From NCBI RefSeq assembly GCF_000372725.1, contig NW_005200690.1:173443-237442 (forward strand): a stretch of 64,000 nt of DNA. The letters run 5' to 3'. The translations under genes were made by a program, and so were the position numbers. Positions 51,311-64,000 of this stretch are shown piece after piece (position 1 is the first letter of the stretch; each line of letters opens with the position of its first letter). The notes under the pieces are model-generated. The model searched no databases. It was not told where the DNA came from and worked only from the letters and a program-made list of their open reading frames with translations. The DNA is from Emiliania huxleyi CCMP1516 (lineage: Eukaryota; Haptophyta; Isochrysidales; Noelaerhabdaceae).

Positions 51311-52579
51311 ATGGGCTCCGCTGTCATCGGCCTTGACGTCTGGCTTGCAGCGGCGAGGGGCCTTAGTACTCTGCCTATCGACGCGGGTGCTCCTGCGGAT
51401 ACACGGTCAAATCGGATGAGCGTGCGCGAGAGCAGTCGACAGGGCACAGCCCGCAACCGTCCTCGAAAGAATGGAGGTGGGGCTGCGAGGGCGGCACCGC
51501 TTGGCCGCACCCGGCAGCGTGCATCAGTACTCGGCTTGCAAAGTATGGACGAAGCGGTACTGTCTGCACGCTTCGACCGCGCGGCGGCTCAGTGCCACAA
51601 GCACGATCTGTATTGCCAATGCGAGCTGACCCGTCAAGCTGCCAACAGCGAGGACCGCGCTGCATCGAACAGAAGGCTGGCCCCAGAGCGCAACGAAGGC
51701 TACCAACCGCCGCTATCGCACTTTGACCTACCAGCACGGATGCAGGCCTTCGACGACGCTCCCGTTTTTCTGGCGGAGGAACGACTGCTTTCGTTGCTAA
51801 GCGCAAGGCCACCCTTTGGCTTCAACCTCAACTGTGCAGCCAGCGGCTCCCGTTGCGTGGCAAGCAGCCTTTGCAACATGAGTGAGCCAAGGACACACAA
51901 GCGGCTCTCCCTCCCCAAGCTTGCCACCCTGTTGCGGTTAATGCGTGCGCCCGAGGTGCGCCGATTCCGCTCTTGCGCAGTGGTCGCCAACTCGGGGACA
52001 CTCCTCCATCGGACTCGCGGCGACGAAATCGACCGGCACGAAGCTGTGATTCGCGTACAGCGGCCGAGCCTAGGCCCAAGATATACTGCCTACGTTGGCA
52101 AGAGGACCACATGGTGGGTGCGCGGTGCGAGCTGGAAATGGATCGGTGACGAGGGAGACGGTGTCCCCATCATTCCAATCTGCAACCAGGGGGGCATCGA
52201 CTTTTGCTGGGACACCATGGCGGAGCGGGTGAAGAGGAACAAGCGGCTACACGCCCAGGGCGACCGGCGCAAGCGGCAGCAGGTGCACCCCATGAACCCG
52301 GTCTTCTTCCACGCTCTACGCAACCTGACGGGAGGAGCGATCCCTCTCACTGGGACCGCTGCTGTTGCTCTCGCCATGAGAAGTTGCGATCGAATCTCCG
52401 CCTACGGGTTTTATGGCAACGGCGACGGCCGAGAGGTGTGTATGTACTACTACAACTGCAACCAGACACAGGAGCACTACCTGAAGGCGGTGGTTCCCGA
52501 CCTCTGGCATGACCAGCAAGGAAACCTGAGGCTGCTTCGCCACTGGAACTCCACGGGGCGGATAAGGTGGAACCGGTGA
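51311..52579 (+). CDS. GT29 sialyltransferase-like protein
   Basis: 422 aa from the ATG at 51311; the N-terminal boundary is uncertain because repeats lie just upstream. The sialyl motif L is recognisable from residue 221 (SCAVVANSGTLLHRTRGDEI, then HEAVIRVQ and VGKRTTWWV). The S motif starts at about 344 (IPLTGTAAVALAMRSCD, then ISAYGFYG), and a late HYLK supplies the VS-motif His. These bind CMP-sialic acid in GT29 enzymes, but algal members may use KDO or related sugars, so the donor is not certain. No clear signal anchor, possibly because the first exon is missed. Confidence 0.75.
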   Translation: MGSAVIGLDVWLAAARGLSTLPIDAGAPADTRSNRMSVRESSRQGTARNRPRKNGGGAARAAPLGRTRQRASVLGLQSMDEAVLSARFDRAAAQCHKHDLYCQCELTRQAANSEDRAASNRRLAPERNEGYQPPLSHFDLPARMQAFDDAPVFLAEERLLSLLSARPPFGFNLNCAASGSRCVASSLCNMSEPRTHKRLSLPKLATLLRLMRAPEVRRFRSCAVVANSGTLLHRTRGDEIDRHEAVIRVQRPSLGPRYTAYVGKRTTWWVRGASWKWIGDEGDGVPIIPICNQGGIDFCWDTMAERVKRNKRLHAQGDRRKRQQVHPMNPVFFHALRNLTGGAIPLTGTAAVALAMRSCDRISAYGFYGNGDGREVCMYYYNCNQTQEHYLKAVVPDLWHDQQGNLRLLRHWNSTGRIRWNR

Positions 52580-52960
52580 GAGACAGGTTAGCTAGTAACG
52601 GTTGGAGTGGCCTGATGTTAGTACACAGCTTCGCACAGAGGACCACACGCGTCTATCGTACGTAAGCAGCTGCGGCGTGCAGGTCGCTCCCCCCGCGCGC
52701 CCTCGCTGTGCTCTCCGCTCTGTCTCGCCCCCCACCGCGGCCACCGCGCGCACGCGCGGGGCATGGCGCGGGGGGGGCCGCGCCCGCTCTCTATCCGCGC
52801 GCGTATGTATCCTCGGGGCTCGGGCTACCGATAAAACGCGGACAAAAAACGGGTGGAGGCCTTGTCTCGAGTGATCCTCAATATACTATACAAAAAAGTA
52901 TGCAGCGAAACTCGCTATGCGGGAGGGCTCTGCTGCAGGCATGAAGCCCGCTCTTGCTTC
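52580..52960. other. Gap between convergent genes
   Basis: 3' flanks of the sialyltransferase-like and actin 2 genes. A GC-rich stretch with CGCGCACGCGCGGGGC near 52749. No gene recognised. Confidence 0.5.
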
Positions 52961-55507
<2,547 letters not shown>

Positions 55508-55712
55508 ATTAAAACTCCTGGGCTCTCAATGCCTAGCCCGCCGTTCTGTCAGCCGCGGCCCGCATGTCCAGACAGTGCGGGCCTCGACGCCACACTAGGT
55601 CCATTGGGTTGAACCCTGGCTTGTCTCGAAGGTGAGGTATAGAGGGTCACATGGGGAATGCGAACTCGTCATGATGCGCGGCGACGGCGGCGTCGATATC
55701 TGTCGACGCCGC
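55508..55712 (+). repeat. 205-bp direct repeat, left of the tandem array
   Basis: Same sequence as 60631-60835, so the pair brackets the 4.2-kb tandem array. Contains a near-palindrome around GGCGTCGATATCTGTCGACG. Confidence 0.9.
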
Positions 55713-56004
55713 CGCCCCGCGCTCCAAAACGGTCGCGTACGCATATGCGCACAACTAGGTACGTGCCAACCCGCATGGGCCAGACACCGTCAAAGGTCCC
55801 TCTCCACTCCTCCTTGCACCACTGAAGCATATGCAGCTGATGTGAGCAAGGTCGCCTAAGCGGCCCCCCTCGCTGTGGGTTGCCGTAGTTGGACCAATGC
55901 CACGCGTTGTGGCGAAGATGGCCTTATGCAGAGCCTGGCCGGGCCGTCTTCGGGCCCGGCCGCCCTAACAGTACGACGCATACGCGCCGCGACCGCTTCA
56001 AGTG

Positions 56005-59000
56005 TCGCCGCCGCCGCAAGGCGGACGGCGCCCGCCGCCCAGCCAACAGTGGCTAGGGCGGGGGAAGGGTGGATTCGAGCCGCCCGCACGCTCGTGCGGT
56101 AGGGAGGCTCGTGTAAAGCACGCCGTGCGCAAGCACAGGTGCGCGTTTGAAGCATTCGAGTCGCTGCAGCGAAGGCTGCTGTTTACTGGTTTGTGGCACG
56201 CCACGCATCTCGCGCGGTGAGTGCTGAGATACGCCCCGAGCACGATCGCCGGGGCGGCTGCATGACTAGAACGACCCGTGCCGTGGCACAGGTCGAGTAG
56301 AGAGGGCCGCACACGCGTCCTTGCGGGCGGCCCGTTGTGAAGGATCGAGCACACCGAAGCGAGGTGTGCTCGTGTTGCAAGTGTCGCCGCCGCCGCAAGG
56401 CGGACGGCACCCACCGCCCAGCCAACAGTGGCTAGGGCGGGGGAAGGGTGGATTCGAGCCGCCCGCACGCTCGTGCGGTCGGGGGCTCGTGTAGGGCACG
56501 CCGTGCGCAAGCACAGGTGCGCGTTTGAAGCATTCGAGTCGCAGCAGCGGAGGCTGCTGTTTACTGGTTTGTGGCACGCCACGCGTCTCGCGCGGTGAGT
56601 GCTGAGATACGCCCCGAGCACGATCGCCGGGGCGGCTGCATGACTAGAACGACCCGTGCCGTGGCACAGGTCGAGTAGAGAGGGCCGCACACGCGTCCTT
56701 GCGGGCGGCCCGTTGTGAAGGATCGAGCGCGCCGAAGCGAGGTGTGCTCGTGTTGCAAGTGTCGCCGCCGCAACAAGGCGGACGGCGCCCGCCGCCCAGC
56801 CAACAGTGGCTAGGGCGGGGGAAAGGTGGATTCGAGCCGCCCACACGCTCGTGCGGTAGGGAGGCTCGTGTAGAGCACGCCGTGCGCAAGCACAGGTGCG
56901 CGTTTGAAGCATTCGAGTCGCAGCAGCGGAGGCTGCTGTTTACTGGTTTGTGGCACGCCACGCATCTCGCGCGGTGAGTGCTGAGATACGCACCGAGCAC
57001 GATCGCCGGGGCGGCTGCATGACTAGAACGACCCGTGCCGTGGCACAGGTCGAGTAGAGAGGGCCGCACACGCGTCCTTGCGGGCGGCCCGTTGTGAAGG
57101 ATCGAGCACACCGGAGCGAGGTGTGCTCGTGTTGCAAGTGTCGCCGCCGCCGCAAGGCGGACGGCGCCCACCGCCCAGCCAACAGTGGCTAGGGCGGGGG
57201 AAGGGTGGATTCGAGCCGCCCGCACGCTCGTGTGGCCGGGAGGCTCGTGTAGAGCACGCCGTGCGCAAGCACAGGTGCGCGTTTGAAGCATTCGAGTCGC
57301 AGCAGCGAAGGCTGCTGTTTACTGATTTGTGGCACGCCACGCATCTCGCGCGGTGAGTGATGAGATACGCCCCGAGCACGATCGCCGGGGCGGCTGCATG
57401 ACTAGAACGACCCGTGCCGTGGCACAGGTCGAGTAGAGAGGGCCGCACACGCGTCCTTGCGGGCGGCCCGTTGTGAAGGGTCGAGCGCGCCGAAGTGAGG
57501 TGTGCTCGTGTTGCAAGTGTCGCCGCCGCCGCAAGGCGGACGGCGCCCACCGCCCAGCCAACAGTGGCTAGGCCGGGGGAAGGGTGGATTCGAGCCGCCC
57601 GCACGCTCGTGTGGCCGGGAGGCTCGTGTAGAGCACGCCGTGCGCAAGCACAGGTGCGCGTTTGAAGCATTCGAGTCGCAGCAGCGAAGGCTGCTGCTTA
57701 CTGGTTTGTGGCACGCCACGCGTCTCGCGCGGTGAGTGCTGAGATACGCCCCGAGCACGATCGCCGGGGCGGCTGCATGACTAGAACGACCCGCGCCGTG
57801 GCACAGGTCGAGTAGAGAGGGCCGCACACGCGTCCTTGCGGGCGGCCCGTTGTGAAGGGTCGAGCGCGCCGAAGCGAGGTGTGCTCGTGTTGCAAGTGTC
57901 GCAGCCGCCGCAAGGCGGACGGCGCCCACCGCCCAGCCAACAGTGGCTAGGGCGGGGAAAGGTGGATTCGAGCCGCCCGCACGCTCGTGCGGTAGGGAGG
58001 CTCGTGTAGAGCACGCCGTGCGCAAGCACAGGTGCGCGTTTGAAGCATTCGAGTCGCAGCAGCGGAGGCTGCTGCTTACTGGTTTGTGGCACGCCACGCG
58101 TCTCGCGCGGTGAGTGCTGAGATACGCCCCGAGCACGATCGCCGGGGCGGCTGCATGACTAGAACGACCCGCGCCGTGGCACAGGTCGAGTAGAGAGGGC
58201 CGCACACGCGTCCTTGCGGGCGGCCCGTTGTGAAGGGTCGAGCGCGCCGAAGCGAGGTGTGCTCGTGTTGCAAGTGTCGCAGCCGCCGCAAGGCGGACGG
58301 CGCCCACCGCCCAGCCAACAGTGGCTAGGGCGGGGAAGGGTGGATTCGAGCCGCCCGCACGCTCGTGCGGTAGGGAGGCTCGTGTAGGGCACGCCGTGCG
58401 CAAGCACAGGTGCGCGTTTGAAGCATTCGAGTCGCAGCAGCGGAGGCTGCTGTTTACTGGTTTGTGGCACGCCACGCATCTCGCGCGGTGAGTGCTGAGA
58501 TACGCACCGAGCACGATCGCCGGGGCGGCTGCATGACTAGAACGACCCGCGCCGTGGCACAGGTCGAGTAGAGAGGGCCGCACACGCGTCCTTGCGGGCG
58601 GCCCGTTGTGAAGGATCGAGCACACCGAAGCGAGGTGTGCTCGTGTTGCAAGTGTCGCCGCCGCCGCAAGGCGGACGGCGCCCGCCGCCCAGCCAACAGT
58701 GGCTAGGGCGGGGGAAGGGTGGATTCGAGCCGCCCGCACGCTCGTGCGGTAGGGAGGCTTGTGTAGAGCACGCCGTGCGCAAGCACAGGTGCGCGTTTGA
58801 AGCATTCGAGTCGCAGCAGCGGAGGCTGCTGCTTACTGGTTTGTGGCACGCCACGCGTCTCGCGCGGTGAGTGCTGAGATACGCCCCGAGCACGATCGCC
58901 GGGGCGGCCGCATGACTAGAACGACTCGTGCCGTGGCACAGGTCGAGTAGAGAGGGCCGCACATGCGTCGTTGCGGGCGGCCCGTTGTGAAGGGTCGAGC

Positions 59001-60178
59001 GCGCCGAAGCGAGGTGTGCTCGTGTTGCAAGTGTCGCCGCCGCCGCAAGGCGGACGGCGCCCGCCGCCCAGCCAACAGTCGGTAGGGCGGGGAAAGGTGG
59101 ATTCGAGCCGCCCGCACGCTCGTGTGGCCGGGAGGCTCGTGTAGAGCACGCCGTGCGCAAGCACAGGTGCGCGTTTGAAGCATTCGAGTCGCAGCAGCGG
59201 AGGCTGCTGCTTACTGGTTTGTGGCACGCCACGCGTCTCGCGCGGTGAGTGCTGAGATACGCCCCGAGCACGATCGCCGGGGCGGCTGCATGACTAGAAC
59301 GACCCGTGCCGTGGCACAGGTCGAGTAGAGAGGGCCGCACACGCGTCCTTGCGGGCGGCCCGTTGTGAAGGGTCGAGCGCGCCGAAGCGAGGCGTGCTCG
59401 TGTTGCAAGTGTCGCCGCCGCCGCAAGGCGGACGGCGCCCGCCGCCCAGCCAACAGTGGCTAGGGCGGGGGAAGGGTGGATTCGAGCCGCCCGCACGCTC
59501 GTGCGGTAGGGAGGCTCGTGTAGAGCACGCCGTGCGCAAGCACAGGTGCGCGTTTGAAGCATTCGAGTCGCAGCAGCGGAGGCTGCTGCTTACTGGTTTG
59601 TGGCACGCCACGCGTCTCGCGCGGTGAGTGCTGAGATACGCCCCGAGCACGATCGCCGGGGCGGCCGCATGACTACAACGACTCGTGCCGTGGCACAGGT
59701 CGAGTAGAGAGGGCCGCACACGCGTCGTTGCGGGCGGCCCGTTGTGAAGGGTCGAGCGCGCCGAAGCGAGGTGTGCTCGTGTTGCAAGTGTCGCCGCCGC
59801 CGCAAGGCGGACGGCGCCCGCCGCCCAGCCAACAGTCGGTAGGGCGGGGAAAGGTGAATTCGAGCCGCCCGCACGCTCGTGTGGCCGGGAGGCTCGTGTA
59901 GAGCACGCCGTGCGCAAGCACAGGTGCGCGTTTGAAGCATTCGAGTCGCAGTAGCGAAGGCTGCTGCTTACTGGTTTGTGGCACGCCACGCGTCTCGCGC
60001 GGTGAGTGCTGAGATACGCCCCGAGCACGATCGCCGGGGCGGCTGCATGACTAGAACGACCCGTGCCGTGGCACAGGTCGAGTAGAGAGGGCCGCACACG
60101 CGTCCTTGCGGGCGGCCCGTTGTGAAGGATCGAGCGCGCCGAAGCGAGGCGTGCTCGTGTTGCAAGTGTCGCCGCCAC
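56005..60178 (+). repeat. Tandem array of a 378/379-bp unit, about eleven copies
   Basis: A landmark word GACTAGAACGA recurs at 56264, 56642, 57021, 57400, 57779, 58157, 58535, 58914, 59292, 59671 (as GACTACAACGA) and 60049, giving periods of 378 or 379. Each unit has short inverted repeats (GGCTAGGGCGG, GCACGCTCGTGCGG) and a GGATTCGAGCC word resembling a Pol III B box. Units at 58914 and 59671 share variants (ACTCGTG, CAGTCGGTAGGG) not found in the units between or after them, giving a 757-bp higher-order period. Because 378 is divisible by three, long frames run across units on both strands; I regard these as fortuitous. Confidence 0.93.
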
Positions 60179-60404
60179 CGCTGCACGCGGGCTGGGCTAT
60201 CGCCTGCAGGATGAGGCTAAAAGAGGCATAGTTCTCCGCGTAGAGCACATAGCAAAAGGACTCCCAATCTAAGCAAAGCCAGTTGCTCCATCCGGATGAC
60301 GCATCAGAACTGAGAAATTTCCGTTGACAGAGAGCTGCTCGGTGTGACGACGTGTGGTGTCCATCCCAAATGCGCCGCTGGCGCACTGTGGGGCGGGGGG
60401 GGAG

Positions 60405-60631
60405 GTCAAAGCGAGTCGCCCAGGCTCCCTGCTGGGCGGCTCGCGTCGTGTTTGTAACCGTTCGAAGAAGCTCTTTGTTCACGGTTGCACCGTGAACAGG
60501 AGATTGGTCGAGGCTATGCACAAGCGATGCGCGTAGACTCCGTGTGGCTCTGGGCTGCAGCCTGTTAGAGAGCCGAGTCGCTTTAATAGCACGGCCGGGC
60601 ACGGTCGTACCTCGCGTGCCCTCTGTGCGAA
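60405..60631 (+). repeat. 227-bp direct repeat, copy 1
   Basis: Runs from GTCAAAGCGAGTCGCC to CTCTGTGCGAA. Matches 61910-62136 with one difference noticed (GTAACCGTTCG versus GTAACGGTTCG). Contains the hairpin TGTTCACGGT / ACCGTGAACA. Confidence 0.9.
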
Positions 60632-60835
60632 TTAAAACTCCTGGGCTCTCAATGCCTAGCCCGCCGTTCTGTCAGCCGCGGCCCGCATGTCCAGACAGTG
60701 CGGGCCTCGACGCCACACTAGGTCCATTGGGTTGAACCCTGGCTTGTCTCGAAGGTGAGGTATAGAGGGTCACATGGGGAATGCGAACTCGTCATGATGC
60801 GCGGCGACGGCGGCGTCGATATCTGTCGACGCCGC
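60631..60835 (+). repeat. 205-bp direct repeat, right of the tandem array
   Basis: Same sequence as 55508-55712. It begins immediately after the 227-bp repeat. Confidence 0.9.
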
Positions 60836-61909
60836 AGCCCCACTTGTCTTCCTTCTCGGAAAGTTCGCGACCGAGTCTTTAGACTCGCTCGCGCGGCGCG
60901 CATTGACATATTGACTGTGCGCATCCCCATGTCGAGCGCAGCTCGAAGTGCCGGCTGGCCTCTTCTTGAGTGCCCTGACGATTTGTGGTCATCCCGACTA
61001 CGGAATAACACGTGTTCTGTCGCCCCGTTCCGGAGGAATGCCGACAGGAGTGATTTGTTACTTGTGCAATCCGTGCAGGCACACACCCTCACAGACTGCA
61101 CTACGCCGCGAGGGTTCTTGCTGACCTCACGCCGTTAAGATAGCTGCGTGCGCTGGCACTCAGACAAGACACAACCAGGACACCCCTCTCCCGGGGGGCC
61201 GCTGGCGTCCGGGTCCCCAAAACAGCCCGAGGGCCGTGTTGGTGCTTCCACTAGTGCAGTTCGAGTGCAGTGCGCCTCACAGGCTGACACCGCACACCGT
61301 CTCGAACTGTCCTCGACGCCGCCAGTGGCGGGCCGACGGCAGGGTAGGGGCCGCAGGCCGTGCTTCGGGGCGCAGGCTCTACTGCTCATTCATGGCTCCG
61401 CACTCCGCTCCGCGCGGCGTGTTGAGTATGGCTCACACCAGCAGCCAGACGGCTGCTGGTGGATGCTCGCGCTCCCCTCGCGCCGTCCTTGGCACGAGAG
61501 GGCGGGTTGATTTGCGAGTGCACCACGCAATGCCAGCTGGCCCTGCGGGTGCACTTCGCCCATGGCCGTGTGCTCATCTGGCGGCACTGCTTGCTGCATG
61601 GCCATGTAAAGACGCCATTTTTGCACGGTGCTTTGCGCAAAGCATTACGTATGGGGCCACCTGCGGCTGGGGCGGTCCTCGCATTCCAGCTGGCGTGGAC
61701 GACTGCTGTCCTCCTGTTGGCTGCTGGCTCCTCGTTCGAAGCTGAGCAGGCTGGTCCTCGCTGCAAAGCCTGCGGTTTGCATGTCTTGGACTGGCGGCGC
61801 GGTGCTGCACGCACTGCGGCGCGGATCCGTTTGGCCCATTGCGCCCGTCCGTAGGACGGGCGCGGTCGGTCGTGGCCTGGCGGCGGCACTCGCCTCCGGC
61901 CTGGCCAGC
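60836..61909. other. Interior between the 227-bp direct repeats, no gene recognised
   Basis: Short open frames exist on both strands but none shows a recognisable domain. A word CAGCCAGACGGCTGCTGG near 61443 is a small inverted repeat. If the 227-bp repeats are terminal repeats of an element, this is its non-coding core. Confidence 0.4.
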
Positions 61910-62136
61910 GTCAAAGCGAGTCGCCCAGGCTCCCTGCTGGGCGGCTCGCGTCGTGTTTGTAACGGTTCGAAGAAGCTCTTTGTTCACGGTTGCACCGTGA
62001 ACAGGAGATTGGTCGAGGCTATGCACAAGCGATGCGCGTAGACTCCGTGTGGCTCTGGGCTGCAGCCTGTTAGAGAGCCGAGTCGCTTTAATAGCACGGC
62101 CGGGCACGGTCGTACCTCGCGTGCCCTCTGTGCGAA
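61910..62136 (+). repeat. 227-bp direct repeat, copy 2
   Basis: Second copy, 1505 bp downstream of the first. It ends about 140 bp upstream of the phosphatase start codon. Confidence 0.9.
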
Positions 62137-62276
62137 AAGCAGCACACACGCGAAGGAAAAAATTTGCCCTCGTTGTAGAGGCCTCCTCCCGCTCAAGGCG
62201 GTAGCTCCTTCGAGGTCTCGCCGGGCCCTGCTAAGAGACCTCGAGAGAGCGTGCGTGTGCCTCTACTCGCCTACAC

Positions 62277-63059
62277 ATGCTCTTGCTATTCCGGCTCGAT
62301 GCCGCGGCGGTGGTGCTGCCGCACCCTGACAAGGTGGCGACGGGAGGAGAGGACGCTTGGTTTGCGAGAGGATCTACATTTGGGGTCTTCGACGGCGTCG
62401 GAGGCTGGGCGGAGCAGGGCATCGATCCCGGCCTGTTCAGTCGGGCCTTGGCTGTGGAGACTGCGCGCGAGGTCGCCGGGATCGAGGGCGCCGAAGCCGC
62501 CGAGGAAGACCTTGCGCGCGCGCTCGATACCGCGCGCTCGAGGGTAACAGCGGTCGGGACCTGCACCGCCTGTCTCGTGCATCTCTCTGCAAGCGGCAGC
62601 CTGACGGCGCTCAACCTCGGCGACTCCGGATTCCGGCTACTACGTCCGTCGCGCGTGTCGCCGCCGCACCGCCTGGCCGTCACGCTCCGCTCGCGCGAGC
62701 AACAGCACCGCTTCAACTGCCCTTTCCAGCTCGGAGTCGGGTCGGGCGATTCCGCTGCCGACGGCGCTGTTTACTCCGGGGTCGTAAGGGCCGGCGACCT
62801 GCTGCTGCTCGTGACGGACGGCGTGACCGACAATCTGAGCGAGCGGCAAATCTGCGAGGCGCTCGCGGGTCCGCTCGCGCGCGGCGAGCCTGCGAGGTCT
62901 CTCGCCGCCGCCCTCGCGGCGTCGGCTCACGAGGCGAGCCTGCAGCCGGGGAGGAGCTCACCCTTCGCGGCCGCCGCGCAGAATGCCGGCCTGTCGCACA
63001 GCGGCGGCAAGCCAGATGACGTGACCGTCCTCTGCGTGCGAGTCCTGGACGGCTCATAG
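62277..63059 (+). CDS. PTC7-like PP2C phosphatase
   Basis: 260 aa from the ATG at 62277, single exon. The PPM/PP2C fold of the PTC7 subgroup is clear: HPDKVATGGEDAWF, the metal-binding FGVFDGVGGWAEQGIDPGLF, ALNLGDSGFRLL, QQHRFNCPFQLG, GDLLLLVTDGVTDNL and the terminal GGKPDDVTVLCVRV with the second metal site Asp. It dephosphorylates Ser/Thr with Mg or Mn. Relatives act in mitochondria or plastids; a short hydrophobic start (MLLLFRLDAAAVVL) is not a convincing transit peptide. Confidence 0.88.
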   Translation: MLLLFRLDAAAVVLPHPDKVATGGEDAWFARGSTFGVFDGVGGWAEQGIDPGLFSRALAVETAREVAGIEGAEAAEEDLARALDTARSRVTAVGTCTACLVHLSASGSLTALNLGDSGFRLLRPSRVSPPHRLAVTLRSREQQHRFNCPFQLGVGSGDSAADGAVYSGVVRAGDLLLLVTDGVTDNLSERQICEALAGPLARGEPARSLAAALAASAHEASLQPGRSSPFAAAAQNAGLSHSGGKPDDVTVLCVRVLDGS

Positions 63060-63567
63060 ACAGTTCGTAGAGAGACAGCGCTGCAAACGAGTAGACTAGA
63101 GTCCCGGAGACCTCGATGTCGAGCCGGAGTGCGGAGACGAGACTCGAGAGGCGATATAGCGCGAGTCGCGCGTGTGCCTGTTGCGGGGCCAGAATTTCTG
63201 CCGAAGGAGTTGCGCATCGCGGCGAGCGGGGCGACGCAACGTTGCGATTCTTTCTCGTACATGGATATGTCTATACGTAAAAGACACGGCGCGCCTGTAT
63301 CTCCCCTTTAGCTTTACCGGATGATCGGACAGCTGCGAGAGCGCAGAGCGAGTCGAGCCGAGAGGCGCACGCGCAGCGCTCCCTCCCGTGGTTTCGGTGT
63401 TCGTGCTAGAGAGGAGGCGCGGCGACTACCACCGAGCTCTGAGCACCAGCGAGGGGCATGCAGGGAGGGCGGAACGTGTGGGGGAGGGGTGGGGTGGCCA
63501 CCTGCCACAAAGCTGAGGCTCGTGGGCGAGAGGGGAAAGGAGGAGTGGTTACCCGCGGTCGCGGTCA
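63060..63567. other. Gap between convergent genes
   Basis: 3' flanks of the phosphatase gene and of the minus-strand membrane protein gene. No gene recognised. Confidence 0.5.
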
Positions 63568-64000
63568 TCAGGAAAGCAGCCGCTTTGCGACAGGCGAGAG
63601 CTTGTGGTGCTCCATACTCACGTACGGCGAGGAGTACGACATGCCGGCCTCGGGGGCGACTGCGCGAGAGCTGACGGGCGCCGTGAGGCGCGCGAGCAGA
63701 CAGGCGCCGCCTCCGACGAGGAGGGCGAGGGTCGAGGCCATGAGCCAAGGCGACGCGAGGGCGGCGTCGAGAGGCTGCGCGCCGTCCGCGAGCGCGTCGC
63801 ACCACATCGCAGCCGCCACGGCCAGACCCAGGAAGAGCGCGAGGCTCGTTCTCGCGCGGAAGCGGCCTCCGGCGCGAAGCGAGCCGACGGGGAGCACGAG
63901 GCACTCGTAGACGCAGGCGACGGTGGCGACAGTGGCAAGGTCAAACTGATTCGAGGAGGGGAAGAAGACGGCGATGAATAGCAGCGCAGCGAGCGCGAGC
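63568..64000 (-). CDS. Membrane protein, C-terminal part (runs off the window)
   Basis: The minus frame is open from base 64000 to the stop at 63568, so at least 143 residues are present and the start lies outside. Three hydrophobic helices are visible (ALAALLFIAVFF, SLALFLGLAVAAAMW and MASTLALLVGGGACLLARL) with a short polar tail ending SPVAKRLLS. No family recognised. Confidence 0.55.
   Translation of the reverse strand, partial: LALAALLFIAVFFPSSNQFDLATVATVACVYECLVLPVGSLRAGGRFRARTSLALFLGLAVAAAMWCDALADGAQPLDAALASPWLMASTLALLVGGGACLLARLTAPVSSRAVAPEAGMSYSSPYVSMEHHKLSPVAKRLLS

Noticed and set aside
56405-56470. tRNA gene in the array unit (A-box-like TGGCTAGGGCGG, B-box-like GGATTCGAGCC)
   Set aside because: The spacing leaves no room for an anticodon arm and no acceptor stem pairs. 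At most a Pol III-like promoter, noted in the array finding.
57402-58805. Long minus-strand open frame (467 codons) and similar frames of 215-341 codons in the tandem array
   Set aside because: The repeat unit is 378 nt in several copies, which is divisible by three, so frames stay open across units on both strands. There are no ATG-led domains, and the frame breaks wherever a 379-nt unit occurs.
56005-60178. CRISPR-like array
   Set aside because: The whole 378-bp unit repeats; there are no short repeats separated by unique spacers, and the genome is eukaryotic.

Overview
The window is a nuclear segment of a GC-rich unicellular eukaryote, most likely a flagellated alga with a secondary red-type plastid. 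My best guess is a haptophyte (inference). Several genes carry short spliceosomal introns, most of which need a GC rather than a GT donor. The SOUL protein begins with a signal peptide followed by an ASAFAP-like junction, which suggests a complex plastid. An axonemal-type thioredoxin and a sperm-tail PG-rich repeat protein suggest flagella. No bacterial, organellar or obviously intact viral gene set is present.

Layout. 1-9 kb: a membrane protein, a SOUL haem-binding protein, two decayed coding fragments, a CreA-family protein and an mRNA cap guanine-N7 methyltransferase, interspersed with CTCTACA-rich arrays. 9-16 kb: a glycosyltransferase, a 5'-truncated retroposon, a repeat split by a 997-bp transposon-like insertion, and a GHKL ATPase resembling topoisomerase VI subunit B. 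16-26 kb: an SLC37-like transporter, an Ala-rich coiled-coil protein, a 2.7-kb segment between 230-bp inverted repeats holding a broken Dam-type methyltransferase, a thioredoxin-like protein and a CCCH zinc finger protein. 27-39 kb: a RAD5/HLTF SNF2-RING protein, a 1.3-kb TIR element, the longest retroposon copy, a PCIF1/CAPAM-like cap methyltransferase and a Gpt2/Sct1-like acyltransferase. 39-54 kb: a PG-rich repeat protein, two near-identical actin genes, a homeodomain protein, a reverse-transcriptase tail fragment, a dehydrogenase-RING fusion, a sulfotransferase and a GT29-like sialyltransferase. 54-64 kb: an eleven-copy tandem array of a 378/379-bp unit, a pair of 227-bp direct repeats, a PTC7-type phosphatase and the end of a membrane protein.

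How it works together. These are mostly unrelated housekeeping genes rather than a pathway. Themes are RNA capping (N7 and m6Am-type methyltransferases), glycan modification (three transferases), flagella and DNA repair. The distinctive content is the mobile DNA. One small retroposon family shows target-site duplications of 8-13 bp, shared (TTTC)n 3' tails and progressive 5' truncation. A nested transposon has its empty site preserved elsewhere in the window. Several introns are flanked by direct repeats that contain their own splice sites.
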